NCBI RefSeq assembly: GCF_018294505.1 | Contig: NC_057809.1 | Span: 418,303,485-418,367,484, forward strand | Length of the DNA: 64,000 bases | Direction of reading: 5' to 3' | DNA from: Triticum aestivum | Taxonomy: Eukaryota > Streptophyta > Magnoliopsida > Poales > Poaceae | Shown here: one piece after another, positions 20,301-32,100 of the stretch | Position numbering within the stretch: position 1 is the stretch's first letter | How the letters are laid out: every line of letters begins with the position of its first letter | The notes under the pieces: model-generated | The model's database searches: none | What the model was told of the DNA's origin: nothing | The model's input: only the letters and a program-made list of their open reading frames with translations | Made by a program: the position numbers and the translations under genes

Positions 20301-21130
20301 TCCGACTTCGATTTTAGTTGAACTGCACAAAAGGAGCCAATGTGTCTAAGGCAAACTGCTGCATTACTGGGTCCAGTTGGTCGTTCCACTTTGCAGAAAG
20401 AAGTAGTCACTATTTGCGCTACATTACAGAAGGAATGACCGAGAAGCTTTATAGAGTATTATTAGACACCGGTGACAAGACTAGTCTACAGAGACCATTG
20501 GCAATTTAACAACACGTGGAGTGCCCTGGGCAAAAAGTGCCCAAACAAGTACAAGAAGCTATGACAGGACTCCACGATCATAGGCATTACATATTTTGAA
20601 TGGGAAAAGTTTGTCAAAGTTTAATCATTGATGTTATCAAGAAGACGTTAGTTTAATATATTGGAATTGGAAAACCTTGTCAAAATTTGCTCATTGATGT
20701 TAGCCAGAAGACATGCATTTGATATTTTTGATTGGGACGCCCTTGCTGTGAGCAGCGTCGAGTGTTTTTTCCTATTCCTGTGTTCAGTTTAGAAGTAAAT
20801 AGTTACTCTGCTGAGATATTCCTGTGTTAAGAGTTTGTTCTGAATATTGTCTATGTAATGCCAGGCCTTGTGTTTGATTGCAAAGTTGAGCTCGGAATGT
20901 TGTGGCATGCGACATCATGAGCTGTTCACCGTGCCTCTTGAGAATAATGCTTCGTATTGTTTTGCATGTCGATCTAATGCTAGTGATTTGCTTATTAAGA
21001 AGATCATCCTCTTTTGTTGTTTCCGTGCTTAAGAAGTTCATCGTCCGATGTTTCATTCGTAGCCTATACGACAAGTCGGGTAGGTTAGCCGTGAAACCAT
21101 ATGATCTTCCGACTAACTCATGATATTAGG
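20301..21130 (+). ncRNA. Module copy 4: last conserved block and 3' end
   Basis: ATTTTAGTTGAACTGCACAA at 20311-20330 opens a stretch that reads like the 3' part of a transcript. It holds two diverged repeats of GAAAA(G/C)(T/C)TTGTCAAA and CATTGATGTTA (20600-20710) and has no long ORF. The 63-codon frame from a TTG at 20318 is present only here. No polyadenylation site could be assigned with confidence. Confidence 0.35.
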
Positions 21131-21605
21131 TCGTGATTGGATTGTTGTTTTCCAACCAAAACTTCTTGTAAAACTGATGCTTGTAAATTAAAGCAGATGG
21201 TCTCGGGCGAAGGCGCTTGGTTGGTCGATTTCGACTAGTAAAATATCGGAAGTACTTCACACACGATAAAAACGCTGAACGACACTCGGACGATTGCTAA
21301 TCCAGCCGTTAGCTGTTGTTTCAGCCTTGCCCATGGATGGCAAGATACACATGTCGTGCATGTATCGTCTGGTAATGTCGTCCATATAGCAGTGCTCGTA
21401 AATATACACTGGTCTCTCAAATTACACGCGTAACCCACCGGTTTTACTTACAGACCTCGGGCCCTCGGTTTCATTATGCCTGTATTTTACGCGTTGTTTC
21501 CAATGACGAGTAAATTACACTTGTATGTTAATACAGGTTTGAAATAAACCAGAGCTCCCAAGCACGGCCTTACCGTTTCATGCCGTCTCAGTTTCTTGAA
21601 GGTGC
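21131..21605. other. Spacer, nothing recognised
   Basis: No inverted ends, known repeats or gene-like ORFs. The composition is similar to the preceding module flank. Confidence 0.4.
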
Positions 21606-21611
21606 TCATAG

Positions 21612-21794
21612 GTGTCCGATGATCCCGGCTTCCTGAATGAGCAGCGGGCGCTGTATCAGACCATCCGTAGGGCCCGCGAGGCCCTCTCCATTGTCCTTCG
21701 AGTTGTTGCGCTCATTGTGGCGCCGAGCATTGTTAACATCGTCAACGAACATGAGGATTCAGGAGATGACTTTATTTTGACTGGATGGCACTAG
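21612..21794 (+). pseudogene. Orphan 60-codon open stretch
   Basis: Open from a GTG at 21612 to TAG at 21794, with well-balanced codon usage: an N-terminal charged part (QRALYQTIRRAREAL), a hydrophobic middle (VVALIVAPSIVNIV) and an acidic end. There is no ATG at the start, so it may be an exon or a fragment. I do not recognise it. The sequence has not visibly been joined to the repeats on either side. Confidence 0.3.
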
Positions 21795-21799
21795 GGACC

Positions 21800-22660
21800 C
21801 ACTAGGGCCATAGCCGTACGTACGCAAGTGCCTCCTTATTATGTACAACTATATTTTTTTTGCTTTCTCCTGGTTTCCTGACATCATGGTCCCACACTAT
21901 TGTCAACCTATGTAGTCAATATAAACGAGAGAATTGCACAAGGCACGGCCGACAACTGGGACCAAGCAGCTCGAGCAGTATTTATGTTTTTGAGGCGTGA
22001 GCACTGCAGAGTTTTTCTTGGCGATGATTTCGTTGTTGTTCAGAGGAGAGCAGGGTATTAACTGGGCGGGCTATGGCCCGTCTAGCCCAGGCCAGATATC
22101 CAGCCCAGATACTAATTTTTTCAAGATGAAAATGGCTAGCCCATCTATACGTCTTTTTGAGGAATACCCAGGCAAGGTCAACTTGTTATTCTCTGCCCCG
22201 CTCGGCTCCAAATCTTTGCTAGGAGGGATGCATTAGGCTTAACAGGAAAATGGGCTTTAAAAATAATAAATGGGATGTAATTATAAAAACTGGGCAGTAA
22301 CTATAAAAAAAATGCACCAAACATGAAATTAGTTTATAAAATATTATTTATGGATTTTGAAAATCTTAAATTTTCATTGTTGCGCATGCAATGTTTCGTT
22401 GGATTTTTACGTAATACAAATTTATATTTCACCTGACTAGAAATTTCAGGATAAAAATATTTCGGATCCCATCAAAATGTGGGAAATTTTATTGAATTTT
22501 GTCTTCAACGGTTGGTTGAAATTATTAATCGTTGTCCTAGCTAGAAAATGGGATGTACTTTTAACAAACTGTAAATGGGTTGTTGTAAATTCCGTTAGAA
22601 TTCAAAAATGGGATGTACATTCTTGCAAAACGCAAATGGGCTATAAGTTCTTTGCCACAC
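21800..22660. repeat. Unclassified repeat with AAATGGG(A/C)TGT motifs
   Basis: Words of the form AAATGGGATGTA, AAATGGGTTGTT and AAATGGGCTATA recur between 22250 and 22660. The left part has paired GGCCCGTCTAGCCCAGGCC motifs near 22076. The style fits a plant TIR DNA transposon, but neither terminus was identified. Confidence 0.4.
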
Positions 22661-23637
22661 ACTTGTGGGCCTACTAAGTGACGTGTCCCCTAAAAAAATA
22701 AGTTGACGCGTATGCAAGGCTTTGTCAACTTATTAGAGTCAACACACAGTTCTAGCAGCAGTGGCCGTTGGATGTCTATCCAACGAATGTCGTGCTTCTT
22801 CTTCAATCTCGGATATTCTTAGCTTCGGCTGCCCAAAAAATGATTCCTCCCCCTGACATCTGGGGCGCACCGTTTCAGAGGCTGACCTGTGGGCCTACTA
22901 AGTTGGAGCGTACCAAGGGCTTTGTCAACTTAGTCAATATAAACGATTCTAGCTTCAGTGACCGTACGATGTCCATCCAACGGCCGTAGTGCTTCTTCAA
23001 CCTCTGGTCTTCTTGGTCCAGCCGCCCAAAGCAGCGCCGGTCATGCCGCCTGCTCCTGCCTCCCATGGTCGGCTGTGCTGCCGCGGAGGCATCACCGCCC
23101 CCATACTACTCCCACCGCTGGCCAGGCCATCCCTCCACTCACCCACACCCCCTGTTATTCTGCGGCGACAGCAGCCTCACACCACAGCCGAACCAGTGAA
23201 CCCTCATACTCCTCTCCGCGCGGGCTTCCACTGTTGCGTCTTCCCCGGCTTCGCGTCGTCCCCTTCCTAGGCCTCGCCGTCGTCCACCGCCCTGGTGCTC
23301 TTGGTGCGGCATGGTCAACAACCAACTTCCATCGGAAGAGTGCTGTACGTGGAGAGGCTGACAGCTGGGTCCACGACGGCCGCAAGGAAGTGCCTCCTTA
23401 TTACGCGCAAAATAATCATTCCTCCACCTGATAGCGGGGACCTACCAGACGGGCCACCTTATTTCGTGAAAAAAAATGTTTCCCCCTGATTGTTGGGACC
23501 CACCAGACGGGCCATCGTGTTTCGCGAAAAAAACATTCCCCCCGCTGTCAGCTCGGACCCACCGGAAGTGCCTCCTTATTACGCGCAAAAAAATGAATAC
23601 TCCCCCTGCTAGCTGGGACCCACCTTGGTGGGAGGCT
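22661..23637. repeat. Tandem-unit DNA repeat, left part
   Basis: A unit beginning TGTGGGCCTACTAAGTTG, followed by GGCTTTGTCAACTTA, CGATGTCCATCCAACGG and a GC-rich core, starts near 22664 (short copy) and again near 22886 (full copy). It ends in minisatellite-like sequence with TGGGACCCACC and AAGTGCCTCCTTATTA. The next unit starts at 55283, on the other side of the Copia insertion. Family unknown, probably a non-autonomous DNA transposon or its array. Confidence 0.6.
23633..23637. other. Target-site duplication AGGCT (left)
   Basis: The same 5 bases follow the right LTR at 55283-55287, which fixes both ends of the Copia element. Confidence 0.95.
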
Positions 23638-25026
23638 TGAAAGTGCGTTATATCGACTAGAGGGGGGGGGTGATTAGGCGATTTTTATGAGAATCTTCAA
23701 AACGTGGAAGTTTTGAAGACAAACGATAGAAATAAACCTATTACCATGCAGCGGAAGGTAGACTACACTAGGCTAACCATAGTCAAGTATTCAGTGAAGT
23801 GAAAGCACAATGACTAATAGCAGCAAGGTAGTAAGGATCAGGTAGGAATATATTATGAAGCCAATCAGAACAAGAAGTCACTCAGTGAAGACAAAAGATA
23901 ATGCAATCATACAATGACTTCAAAAGGACCAACATTAAGTAAAGGGAAGGGAAGGATGAAACCAGTGACTCGTTGAAGACAATGATTTGTTGGACCAGTT
24001 CCAGTTGCTGTGACAACTGTACGTCTGGTTAGGGCGGCTAGGTATTTAAACCTGAGGACACACAGTCCCAGACACCCGGTCCTGAACACGCAGCTCAGGA
24101 CACCCAGTCCTCACCATATTCCCCTTGAGCTAAGGTCACACAGACCTCGCCCAATCACTCTGGTAAGTCTTCAAGGTAGACTCCCAAACCTTCACAGACT
24201 TCGTTCACCGGTGATCCACAATGACTCTTGGACGCTCAGAACGCGACGCCTAACCGGCTGGAGGATTCACAGTTCTCAAGTGTAATAAGTCTTCAGATCA
24301 CACAGACAGGAAGACTTAAGTGATGCCTAACACTCTTTGGCTCTGGGTGTTTAGGGCTTTATCCTCGCAAGGAATTCTCTCTCAAAGGCTTCAAGGTGGG
24401 TTGCTCTCAAACGACAAAAGTCGTACTCTAACTCTGAGCAGCCAACCATTTATGGTTGTAGGGGGTGGGCTATTTATAGCCACTAGGCAACCCGACCTGA
24501 TTTGTCCGAAATGACCCTAGGTCACTAAGGAACTGACACATGTTCCAACGGTCAGATTTCAAACACACACGGCAACTTTACTTGGGCTACAAGCAAAGCT
24601 GACTTGTCCGACTCTGGACAAGATTCGCTCTCATAGTCTTCACTCGAAGACATGGGTTTTGTTTAAGCATCACTTCAGTCATTCTGACTGGTTCTCTTGG
24701 ACCCCACTTAACAGTACGGTGGTTCCTATGACTCAACAAAGAAGAAAAAGAACTACGAAAGATCTAAATCTTCACGCTCCATAGTCTTCATGCGATGTAT
24801 TCTCTTGTCATAGTCTTCAATGTGAATGTCTTCACATACCACCTTTGACATCAATGTCTTCATACATTTTTAGGGGTCATCTCTGGTAGGAAAACCGAAT
24901 CAATGAGGGACTTCTACATGTGTTATCCTGCAATTCTCACAAACACATTAGTCCCTCAACTAGCTTTGTCGTCAATACTCCAAAACCAACTAGGGGTGGC
25001 ACTAGATGCACTTACAATCTCCCCCT
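23638..25026 (-). repeat. 3' LTR of the Copia element, 1389 bp
   Basis: Close in sequence to 53907-55282, with scattered substitutions. A TATAAATA box on the minus strand lies at 24471-24478. It ends, in plus orientation, at GCACTTACA directly followed by the polypurine complement. The short ORFs in it also occur in the other LTR and are not genes. Confidence 0.95.
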
Positions 25027-25040
25027 TTTTGGTGATTGAT
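25027..25040 (-). other. Polypurine tract of the Copia element
   Basis: AAAAAGGGGGAGAT on the minus strand, immediately upstream of the 3' LTR. It is the expected primer for plus-strand synthesis. Confidence 0.9.
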
Positions 25041-25380
25041 GACAAACTAGTTGAAGTTTTCAACATGGAATATAATATGTGAAATTGTAAAGGAATTGTC
25101 TTCATAAGTTGCAAGGGCTCCCCCTGAAGATGTGCATATAAGTAATTTGCTTTTAGAATGCAAATGCACATGGCAGGTTGTACTTGTGGAGATCCTCTTC
25201 AACTTATGATGAAAATTCATCATGCATGTAAAGGTATGTGAAGATAATGACATGCATAATGAAAATGGATGTCTCCAAATGATCTAAGTGCGGAATTTAT
25301 CGTCGCACATGCGGAATTTATCATCGCATCGCAAAATAGCACATAAGTAGCAGACGACCATTGAGTTTAAGTGTTACAAC
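25041..25380 (-). other. 3' untranslated part of the Copia element
   Basis: AT-rich, between the end of the env-like ORF and the polypurine tract. It has a GCGGAATTTATC(G/A)TCGCA direct repeat near 25290-25328. No gene. Confidence 0.6.
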
Positions 25381-27729
25381 TCAAAGAACCAAATCTATCA
25401 AAACGAGAGTTGTAAACACTAGGCAAAACATAAAGTAACTGCCCATATTGACCCGCTTGAAGACTATCAAACTCATATGCTTCTCCCCCTTTTGTAAGTG
25501 AGGACCAAAAAGGTTTGAAGACATAGAGCATCTACTCGTTCCCACGAAGAGTAGGTGAAGCAGCTGGGTCGTCGGTGGTGTTTGGCGGTGCAGAAGAACT
25601 TGGGGCAGTGTCGAAGCATGCTGAAGTAGGGGTGGTGAAGTAGCATCGTCTTCGTCTTCGATCACTCTGGCATTCACAGTTGTCGCAGAGGAAGAGAACT
25701 CAGAGTCTTCAAGAGATGGAGTTCGTCGCAGCACTGCCCTTCGGGGAGGTGTGGAGTCAAACTTGAAGCGTTCAGAGAAGCTATCCTCTTGAAGATCATC
25801 TTCAGAGCACATAAGCGTCAGCCCTTTCCATGTGCATCGAGAGGTTTCATGGGCAACAAAGGCATTCTTGGTGGCAAGATTGTGAATGCGGTTGACATCC
25901 ACCAAGAGGCTTTGCATTTGGCGCTTCAGCCAGTCATGATGCCTATCCTGTTTCTGATGAAGAGCCACCAGAAGCTCTCAGTCATTGAGAACACGAGATC
26001 GCTTCTTGGGTCGTTGGGCAATAGTGCTTTCGGTGGCTTCAGTAAGGGCACGATGAGGTGCACGTGTAGTTCCAGCTAGAGGATAAACACGAGTGACTGC
26101 TTCAACTCCTTCAATGTTCTGAGAGAAACTTTGATGCTCCACATTCTGAAGACTAAGAGGCTCCTTGGCAGGCTCAGGATAAATGGCTTCAACGGACATA
26201 TCCACATCAGGCAGAAAGATCCGATGATTGCGAGCGGATGGCTGATATGAGATAGTGGAGTGGAGTTTAATCAGCCGCATTATCCATGGAGCGTAGAACT
26301 TCAAGCCAATAAGATCAGAGCCTGATGCAGCAAGTTGGCGGATGAAGAAGTCTTGTGCATTGAAGCATTTGCCATGAAGAATATAGAAGACCAAAGTCTT
26401 CATTGCACCTTCCAGCTTGGCATGCACAGAATGTCCTTTGATGGGCGAGAGAGTTCGCCTTATGATGTGGTAGATAGTTCTTGGCAGATACTCAAGGTCT
26501 TCAACAAAGAACTCCTTAGGATATGTAGCATCTTGGGGCAAGGGCTTCATCATACTGAGCATCTGACTCATGTTCAGTTCAGGCTTCTGAAAGATGTTCT
26601 CCATAGCTTCACTGTGAAGCTGACAACCAGGTTCATAGAGATCTCCAGGAGTGGGCAGACCAGTGAGCTCAATGATATCAAAGGCTTTGGCTTCATGATG
26701 AACATTTCCTGTCATCCACTCCAGGACCCAAGTCTTGGGATCTCTGTTGTAACCACGGATGTGAAGTGTGGCATAAAATTGGAGAAGCAATTCTTCATTC
26801 CGGTGCTCTTGGTTGGTGAAAAACAGCAACAATCCAACCTCTTTGAAGAAATCCAGAGCTTCTTCCAGACTGAGCAGACCAGCTATTGCTTCGGTGTCAA
26901 GACGCATATGTGGGAAGATGCGACCTTGATTGTACAGAATGCAAGAGTAATAGCTTCGCTGCGGGTAGCTCCAGAATCGATCAGAAGATATTCTTTCCCT
27001 TGAGTAGGGGTTCTTGGAGCTGTTGAAGAAAGTGTTGTCTGCTTTGAAGCCGTTGACATTGAAGGATCCAGGTGCTGATGCAGGACCTGGAAACCTGGGC
27101 AATCTTGGCATTGGCTTCTGTACCTGAGGCCTGTGCTCAACATGATAGTCAAACTAAGGACCAGCAGCAGGCGCATGAACAGAAGCAGTAGCATCATTGG
27201 CTTCGCTGACTTCTTCTTCTTGGGTTGGTGTGGGCTCCACATTTGCTTCGGCCATGACAGCGTCATTGGCTTCATTTGTGTTGGTGGTGGCAGCCTCAAG
27301 ATTCTCAACCTCCACTTGATGTGCTGGAGGGTCTGGCACAGACACGTTCTCCTCGAGAATAGCTTCGTCAGTGGTTGGGGAAGTGGGGACATGTTCTTCT
27401 TCTTGGGTGTCATCGGCTGATGTAGCCAGAATGTCTTCAGCAGCTTTAGCTTCAGACTCGGAGACTTGAGACCTTAGTCCTTTGCGAAGCCTGCATAACG
27501 CAGGCGACGCCTTTGGAGATGGTGTTGGCTGGGCCTCAAAGTCATCATCTTCTTCTTGCCGGGGTGGTGTGACTTGTGGTTGCTGTGCGTGATCAGCCCA
27601 TGTTGTATCCTGAGCAATTGGCGTCAAAGGACGACCAATGCTGATGAGTTTGCTGTGCGTAAGCACAGGCGATGATACCTATTGGTGCTCGATCTGAGGA
27701 AGGACTACATTATCTTCAACAATGTCATG
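25381..27729 (-). pseudogene. Env-like third ORF of the Copia element, C-terminal part
   Basis: Read on the minus strand this is the continuation of the ORF at 45180-46880, separated by Gypsy A. One frame is kept from 27729 to 25381, broken only by stop codons near 27668, at 27154-27156 and at 25978-25980. The longest open piece (25978-27111, 377 codons) has a conserved-looking core: RERISSDRFWSYPQRSYYSC near residue 38 and FYATLHIRGYNRDPKTWVLE near 118. The part before it is Glu/Ala/Thr-rich. The last residues (YFMFCLVFTTLVLIDLVL) are hydrophobic and could be a membrane segment, although the frame there may have drifted. In SIRE-lineage elements a long ORF in this place is called env-like; no fusion or receptor function has been shown for it. 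Confidence 0.75.
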
Positions 27730-27734
27730 GTGAC
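27730..27734. other. Target-site duplication GTGAC of Gypsy A (left)
   Basis: GTGAC recurs at 28203-28207 after the first LTR copy. At the second LTR copy the right flank reads ATGAC (45180-45184), one base changed. The env-like frame is continuous if the insertion and one GTGAC copy are ignored. Confidence 0.9.
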
Positions 27735-28202
27735 TGTCGGTGTCAAAACTGGCGGATCTCGGGTAGGGGGTCCCGAACTATGCGTCTAGGCCGGATGGTA
27801 ACAGGAGACAAGGGACACGATGTTTTTACCCAGGTTCGGGCCCTCTCGATGGAGGTAATACCCTACTCCTGCTTGATTAATATTGATGATATGGGTAGTA
27901 CAAGAGTAGATCTACCATGAGATCAAGGAGGCTAAACCCTAGAAGCTAGCCTATGGTATGATTGTTGTATATGGAGTTGATTGCCTACGGACTACAACCC
28001 TCCGGTTTATATAGACACCGGATAGGGTTAGGGTTACATAGAGTCGGTTACAATGGTAGGAGATCTTGAATATCCGCATCGCCAAGCTTGCCTTCCACGC
28101 CAAGGAAAGTCCCATCCGGACACGGGACGAAGTCTTCAATCTTGTATCTTCATAGTCCAGGAGTCCGGCTACCCGAACACCCCCTAATACAGGACTCCCT
28201 CG
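27735..28202 (-). repeat. LTR of Gypsy A, left copy, 468 bp
   Basis: Starts TGTCGGTGTCAAAACTGGCG and ends CTCCCTCG, where the partner at 44711-45179 ends CTCCCTCA. The two copies differ at only a few positions. Minus-strand TATATAAA at 28006-28013. On its right it is followed not by internal Gypsy sequence but by GTGAC and env-like Copia sequence, so locally it looks like a solo LTR. Confidence 0.92.
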
Positions 28203-28914
28203 GTGACCAATGTCTTCAGCAGCGGTGGGATCAGCTGCTGGAATGTCTTCAGCTTCATAAGCCTCTGTGGAAGCAGGCTCATGGACAGTCAGTTGGTGCT
28301 CTTGATGTTCAGCGTCAGGGTGAACCATGGAGATGGGTTCAACAATTAAGGGCTCTATGGGAGCAGCCTGTTCCTTCTTGGTCTTCTGCTTCTTCTTGGA
28401 GGGAGCAGCATCAGAGGCTTCAGGATATTTTCTCTTTCTGCCTTCAGCCTCAGCAGTCCTCGTCTTCTTCAGTTCTGAAGCGGTAGACCTAGCTTTTGGC
28501 TTCGAGCCAGTCATGCTGGTTGGCAAGACAATGGGATCTACTTCCTGCCTTGGTGCGTCGGGTTCAGCCACAGTGGGTTTCTTCTTATTTTTAGCAGCCA
28601 TCCTGGGATCAATGCCCGAACGCCCAAGGGCCTTGCGCTTCTCAGCCTCATTGTAGCCTTGCACACACTTGTCAGCCAGGCTCTTCATGCGCTCACGAGA
28701 ACCTTGAGCTTCTGCACGTTTCTTAAGAAAGGCTTCCTTGGGCTCGTGCAGCATAATCTTGAAGTTCTTCACCTCTTGCACACTGAGCTTGGCCATATGC
28801 TTCTTGAACTGAGTTTTCTCAAAGTCAATCTTCTGCTTCAGTTCAACAATGCGCTGGGCGACAGCTAACTCTGAAGCAATGGCGCAATAGAAGGCAACAC
28901 TGAGGCCAATTGGA
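28203..28914 (-). pseudogene. Second copy of env-like ORF sequence, 712 bp
   Basis: Nearly identical to 45180-45891; roughly ten substitutions were noticed by eye. On the minus strand it encodes the Lys/Glu-rich segment (IDFEKTQFKKHMAKLSVQEV) and a basic stretch (KYPEASDAAPSKKKQKTKKE). The identity stops abruptly after 28914, where Gypsy A internal sequence begins. Together with the LTR at 27735-28202 this makes a duplicated block of 1180 bp. A 328-codon ORF annotated across 27951-28937 would fuse LTR and env-like sequence and is not a real gene. Confidence 0.85.
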
Positions 28915-29004
28915 CATGGGTAACCCAACCGCGTCACTTATCACGGCGCTTGGGAGGCAAGCGAGTTTTACTAGGCAGGTGGGGACGCACAACCGCATTC
29001 GCAC

Positions 29005-29011
29005 ATATAAG
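29005..29011 (+). promoter_or_regulatory. TATA-like box upstream of the antisense ORF of Gypsy A
   Basis: CATATAAG, about 115 bases upstream of the ATG at 29126. Position fits a promoter for the plus-strand ORF. Predicted by eye. Confidence 0.4.
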
Positions 29012-29125
29012 GGGACAAGGATCCACCTTTTTACTTACGCCTTCTTCCTCCTTTGCCTATCCATCTCCTGCGCACTCGATCTCCAGCGCCCAAGCCCGCA
29101 CTTCCCACCTCAACCTTCTCCAGCA

Positions 29126-32100
29126 ATGTCCGGAGCGGGAGGCAAGTGGATGGTCTCCTCCGTCACGGAGGGCCATGTCAAAAAGCTAAGGAAGGCCGGA
29201 TACTTGTCCAAAGACATCGCGCACCGGCTTCCCGAGGAGGGGCAGCTTCTCCCCACCCCAAGGCCCCATGAGAGGGTAGTATTCCTTCCCCACTTCCTCC
29301 GCGGACTAGGTTTTCCACTCCACCCATTTGTCCCGGGGCTCATGTTTTACTATGGCCTGGATTTCCATGATCTGGCCCCAAACTTCGTCCTCAACATCTC
29401 GGCGTTTATCGTTGTGTGCGAGGCTTTCCTCCGCATCCGCCCCCATTTCGGCCTCTGGCTCAAGACCTTCAACGTCAAGCCCAAGGTGGTGTGCGGCAGC
29501 CAGGCGGAGTGCGGAGGCGCCATGGCGGGCAAGATGGCCAACGTCCTATGGCTCGAGGGCTCCTTCCTGGAGACCCTGAAGGGGTGGCAATCGTGGTGGT
29601 TTTACATCACCGAGCCGCGCGATCCGAAATGGATCGCAGCCCCCGAGTTCCGATCCGGACCCCCCCACGTGGCTTATGTCCTGGAAAGAGACGGGCCTGT
29701 TGTGGGGCGACGAAAAAGAGGTCACCGGACTGCAGACATGCATCCAGTCCCCGGTGAGCAAGCCAATCAAGCTCGTCAATGTAGTCCAGGTTATGCTCGT
29801 CCGCCGGATCCTCCCGTGTCAACAACGGGACTTTAATCTGTGGGAGTTCGACCCGGCGCAACACCAAACCCTTAACAGGCTCTTCGACACGACGTATGAA
29901 GACGTCTGGAAGGTGCTAACCAAAGGCACCGAGGCTCCCACATCCGCTTCCGAGGACCGCGGATACAGCCCGCGGCGTCAGGCTAGCGAGGTAAGCTATT
30001 TTCACATTTTACAGGATGTTAAGTTTTTTCATAGTTTGACTCTATGCGGGATCTAAACTCCCTCACCTTTGACAGGCTTGGCAGGCGCAGTCCGGATTGA
30101 TTAACTATCCGGCTCCCTTGCCCAAAGACCCAGCCCCTGCTCTCCTAGTGATGCTGCTGGTTCCGGCGCCTTATGTGGTGCCGGAGAAGAAGGCCAAGAA
30201 GAAGAAGGCCACGGGGACTCAAAAGAGTGCCCGTAATGTGGTGGTGTCGGACTCGTCATCCGACGAGCCCGAGACGCTCTCCTCCCGTGAGAACGAGGAG
30301 GAGGAGGAAGAAAACTCTNNNNNNNNNNNNNNNNNNNNNNNNNNNNNNNNNNNNNNNNNNNNNNNNNNNNNNNNNNNNNNNNNNNNNNNNNNNNNNNNNN
30401 NNNNNNNNNNNNNNNNNNNNNNNNNNNNNNNNNNNNNNNNNNNNNNNNNNNNNNNNNNNNNNNNNNNNNNNNNNNNNNNNNNNNNNNNNNNNNNNNNNNN
30501 NNNNNNNNNNNNNNNNNNNNNNNNNNNNNNNNNNNNNNNNNNNNNNNNNNNNNNNNNNNNNNNNNNNNNNNNNNNNNNNNNNNNNNNNNNNNNNNNNNNN
30601 NNNNNNNNNNNNNNNNNNNNNNNNNGAAAGAAAAGGAAGGCCGCCCCAATGGGGGAGGCCGAAGGGTCCAAGAAGAGGAAGACCCCTCCGCCGAACTACT
30701 CCCCCGACGCCGAAGAGGACGAAGAGGAGTGGCCCGATAGGGCCAAGTGTCCGGCGAAATCGTAAGTATTCGGATATCAGAGTAACTCATGACGTTCCTT
30801 TGTCGCACAACTTTCCCTAATGTCGAACATAATTATGCAGCCCACCCCGGGCCGAACTCAACGAGTCGTCGAGCGGCTCCCTGGATTCATCGAACGTGAA
30901 CTCAGTTCCGCACGCTGTCTCCCCCCGCACTGCGGATGACGCCGAAGTGGCGTCACGACAAGCTCCGGGGCAGGAGGAGGTTGTCCTCGAGGAGCCGCAA
31001 GGCAACCTCCCGGACTCCAGGAGTAAAGGGGACAAGACCCCCCAGGGCTCCAAGTCCGGCTTTGAGCCGGACACCGTGCCGGAATCTTCAATAATTCCGG
31101 ACCGCGGCAGGCGAACTCCTTCCAAGAGGAGCAAGCCTTCTGAGCCGGCAGCCTCCGTCTAACCGGAGGCGCCGGACAATCTGCTAGAGGTGCTTGAAGG
31201 CGCCTCCATCGACGAGGAGCACCGTACTATTATGAGTATGGTGATCCAGAAGGTTCAGTCCGCCGAGAGCGGACTGACTGAAGCTTGCGCTAGCCTTCTA
31301 ACAGGCTTCGAGGTAAGTAAAAATATGTAAAAATATTACCGCATAGACAGTAGCCCCTGATGCTCTGTTTGGCATTCGGAAAGAAAAGCCGAATAGAGGA
31401 TCTATTAAATTTCGCAGGATTCTAACAACAAAGAGTCAATATGCGTATGCAGGCTTCGCTGCTAGCCACCGCCGCACTGACTGCGGAGGTGGGTGCCCTG
31501 AAACAGGGACTCGAGCAGACCGAGCAAGAGCTCGGCCTTGCCAAGCGGCAGCTCGAGGAGAAAGAAGGTAAGAAATACCTTACAGAAAAAAGTGCCTATA
31601 GAGAGGCGTGATTGCAAAAAATAACAGGATTGTACTGCTTATTGTAGGGGCCATGATTGAGGTGGCGACCCTCAAGCAGGCGTTGTCCGAGGCCGAAAAG
31701 AAAGCGGCCGCGGAGAGCACCGAGCGAGAGAAACTTGAGGCCCGTGTCGGCGAGGTGCAGCAAGAGCTTCAGGCTCTCATGAAAAAACATGAGAGTCTGG
31801 AGCTTGAGTCAAAGACGCAAGCGTCCGAGCTCGCGGCGGCCCTTGAGACTGCTAAGTCTGCCAAGGCCGAAGCCCAAAAGGCCCTCCAAGAGTTGGAGGA
31901 GGTGAAAAAGATAGCAGCGGGTAAGGCATTCTTTATGCAAAGCAGAAATATAAAAGTAAACTACTTGTTACTTACCCGAATCCGGAGCTCTCCAGGGGCA
32001 TTCGCAGATCTTCCCCGCAGCGTATCCGACGCCGCCGGATTCTACCGAGCTGAAGAGGGCAGCTCGACGGAGAAGGTGTTCTGGTCTCAGTATGCTGAGG

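Noticed and set aside
26335..27003. 222-codon plus-strand ORF
   Set aside because: Shadow of the env-like ORF on the minus strand, which is longer and matches the family layout.
27951..28937. 328-codon minus-strand ORF as one gene
   Set aside because: It joins LTR sequence of Gypsy A to env-like Copia sequence and starts in Gypsy internal DNA.
30097..30820. ORFs of 215-235 codons on both strands through the N run
   Set aside because: Most of the length is undetermined bases; only the plus-strand exon 30076-30761 is supported.
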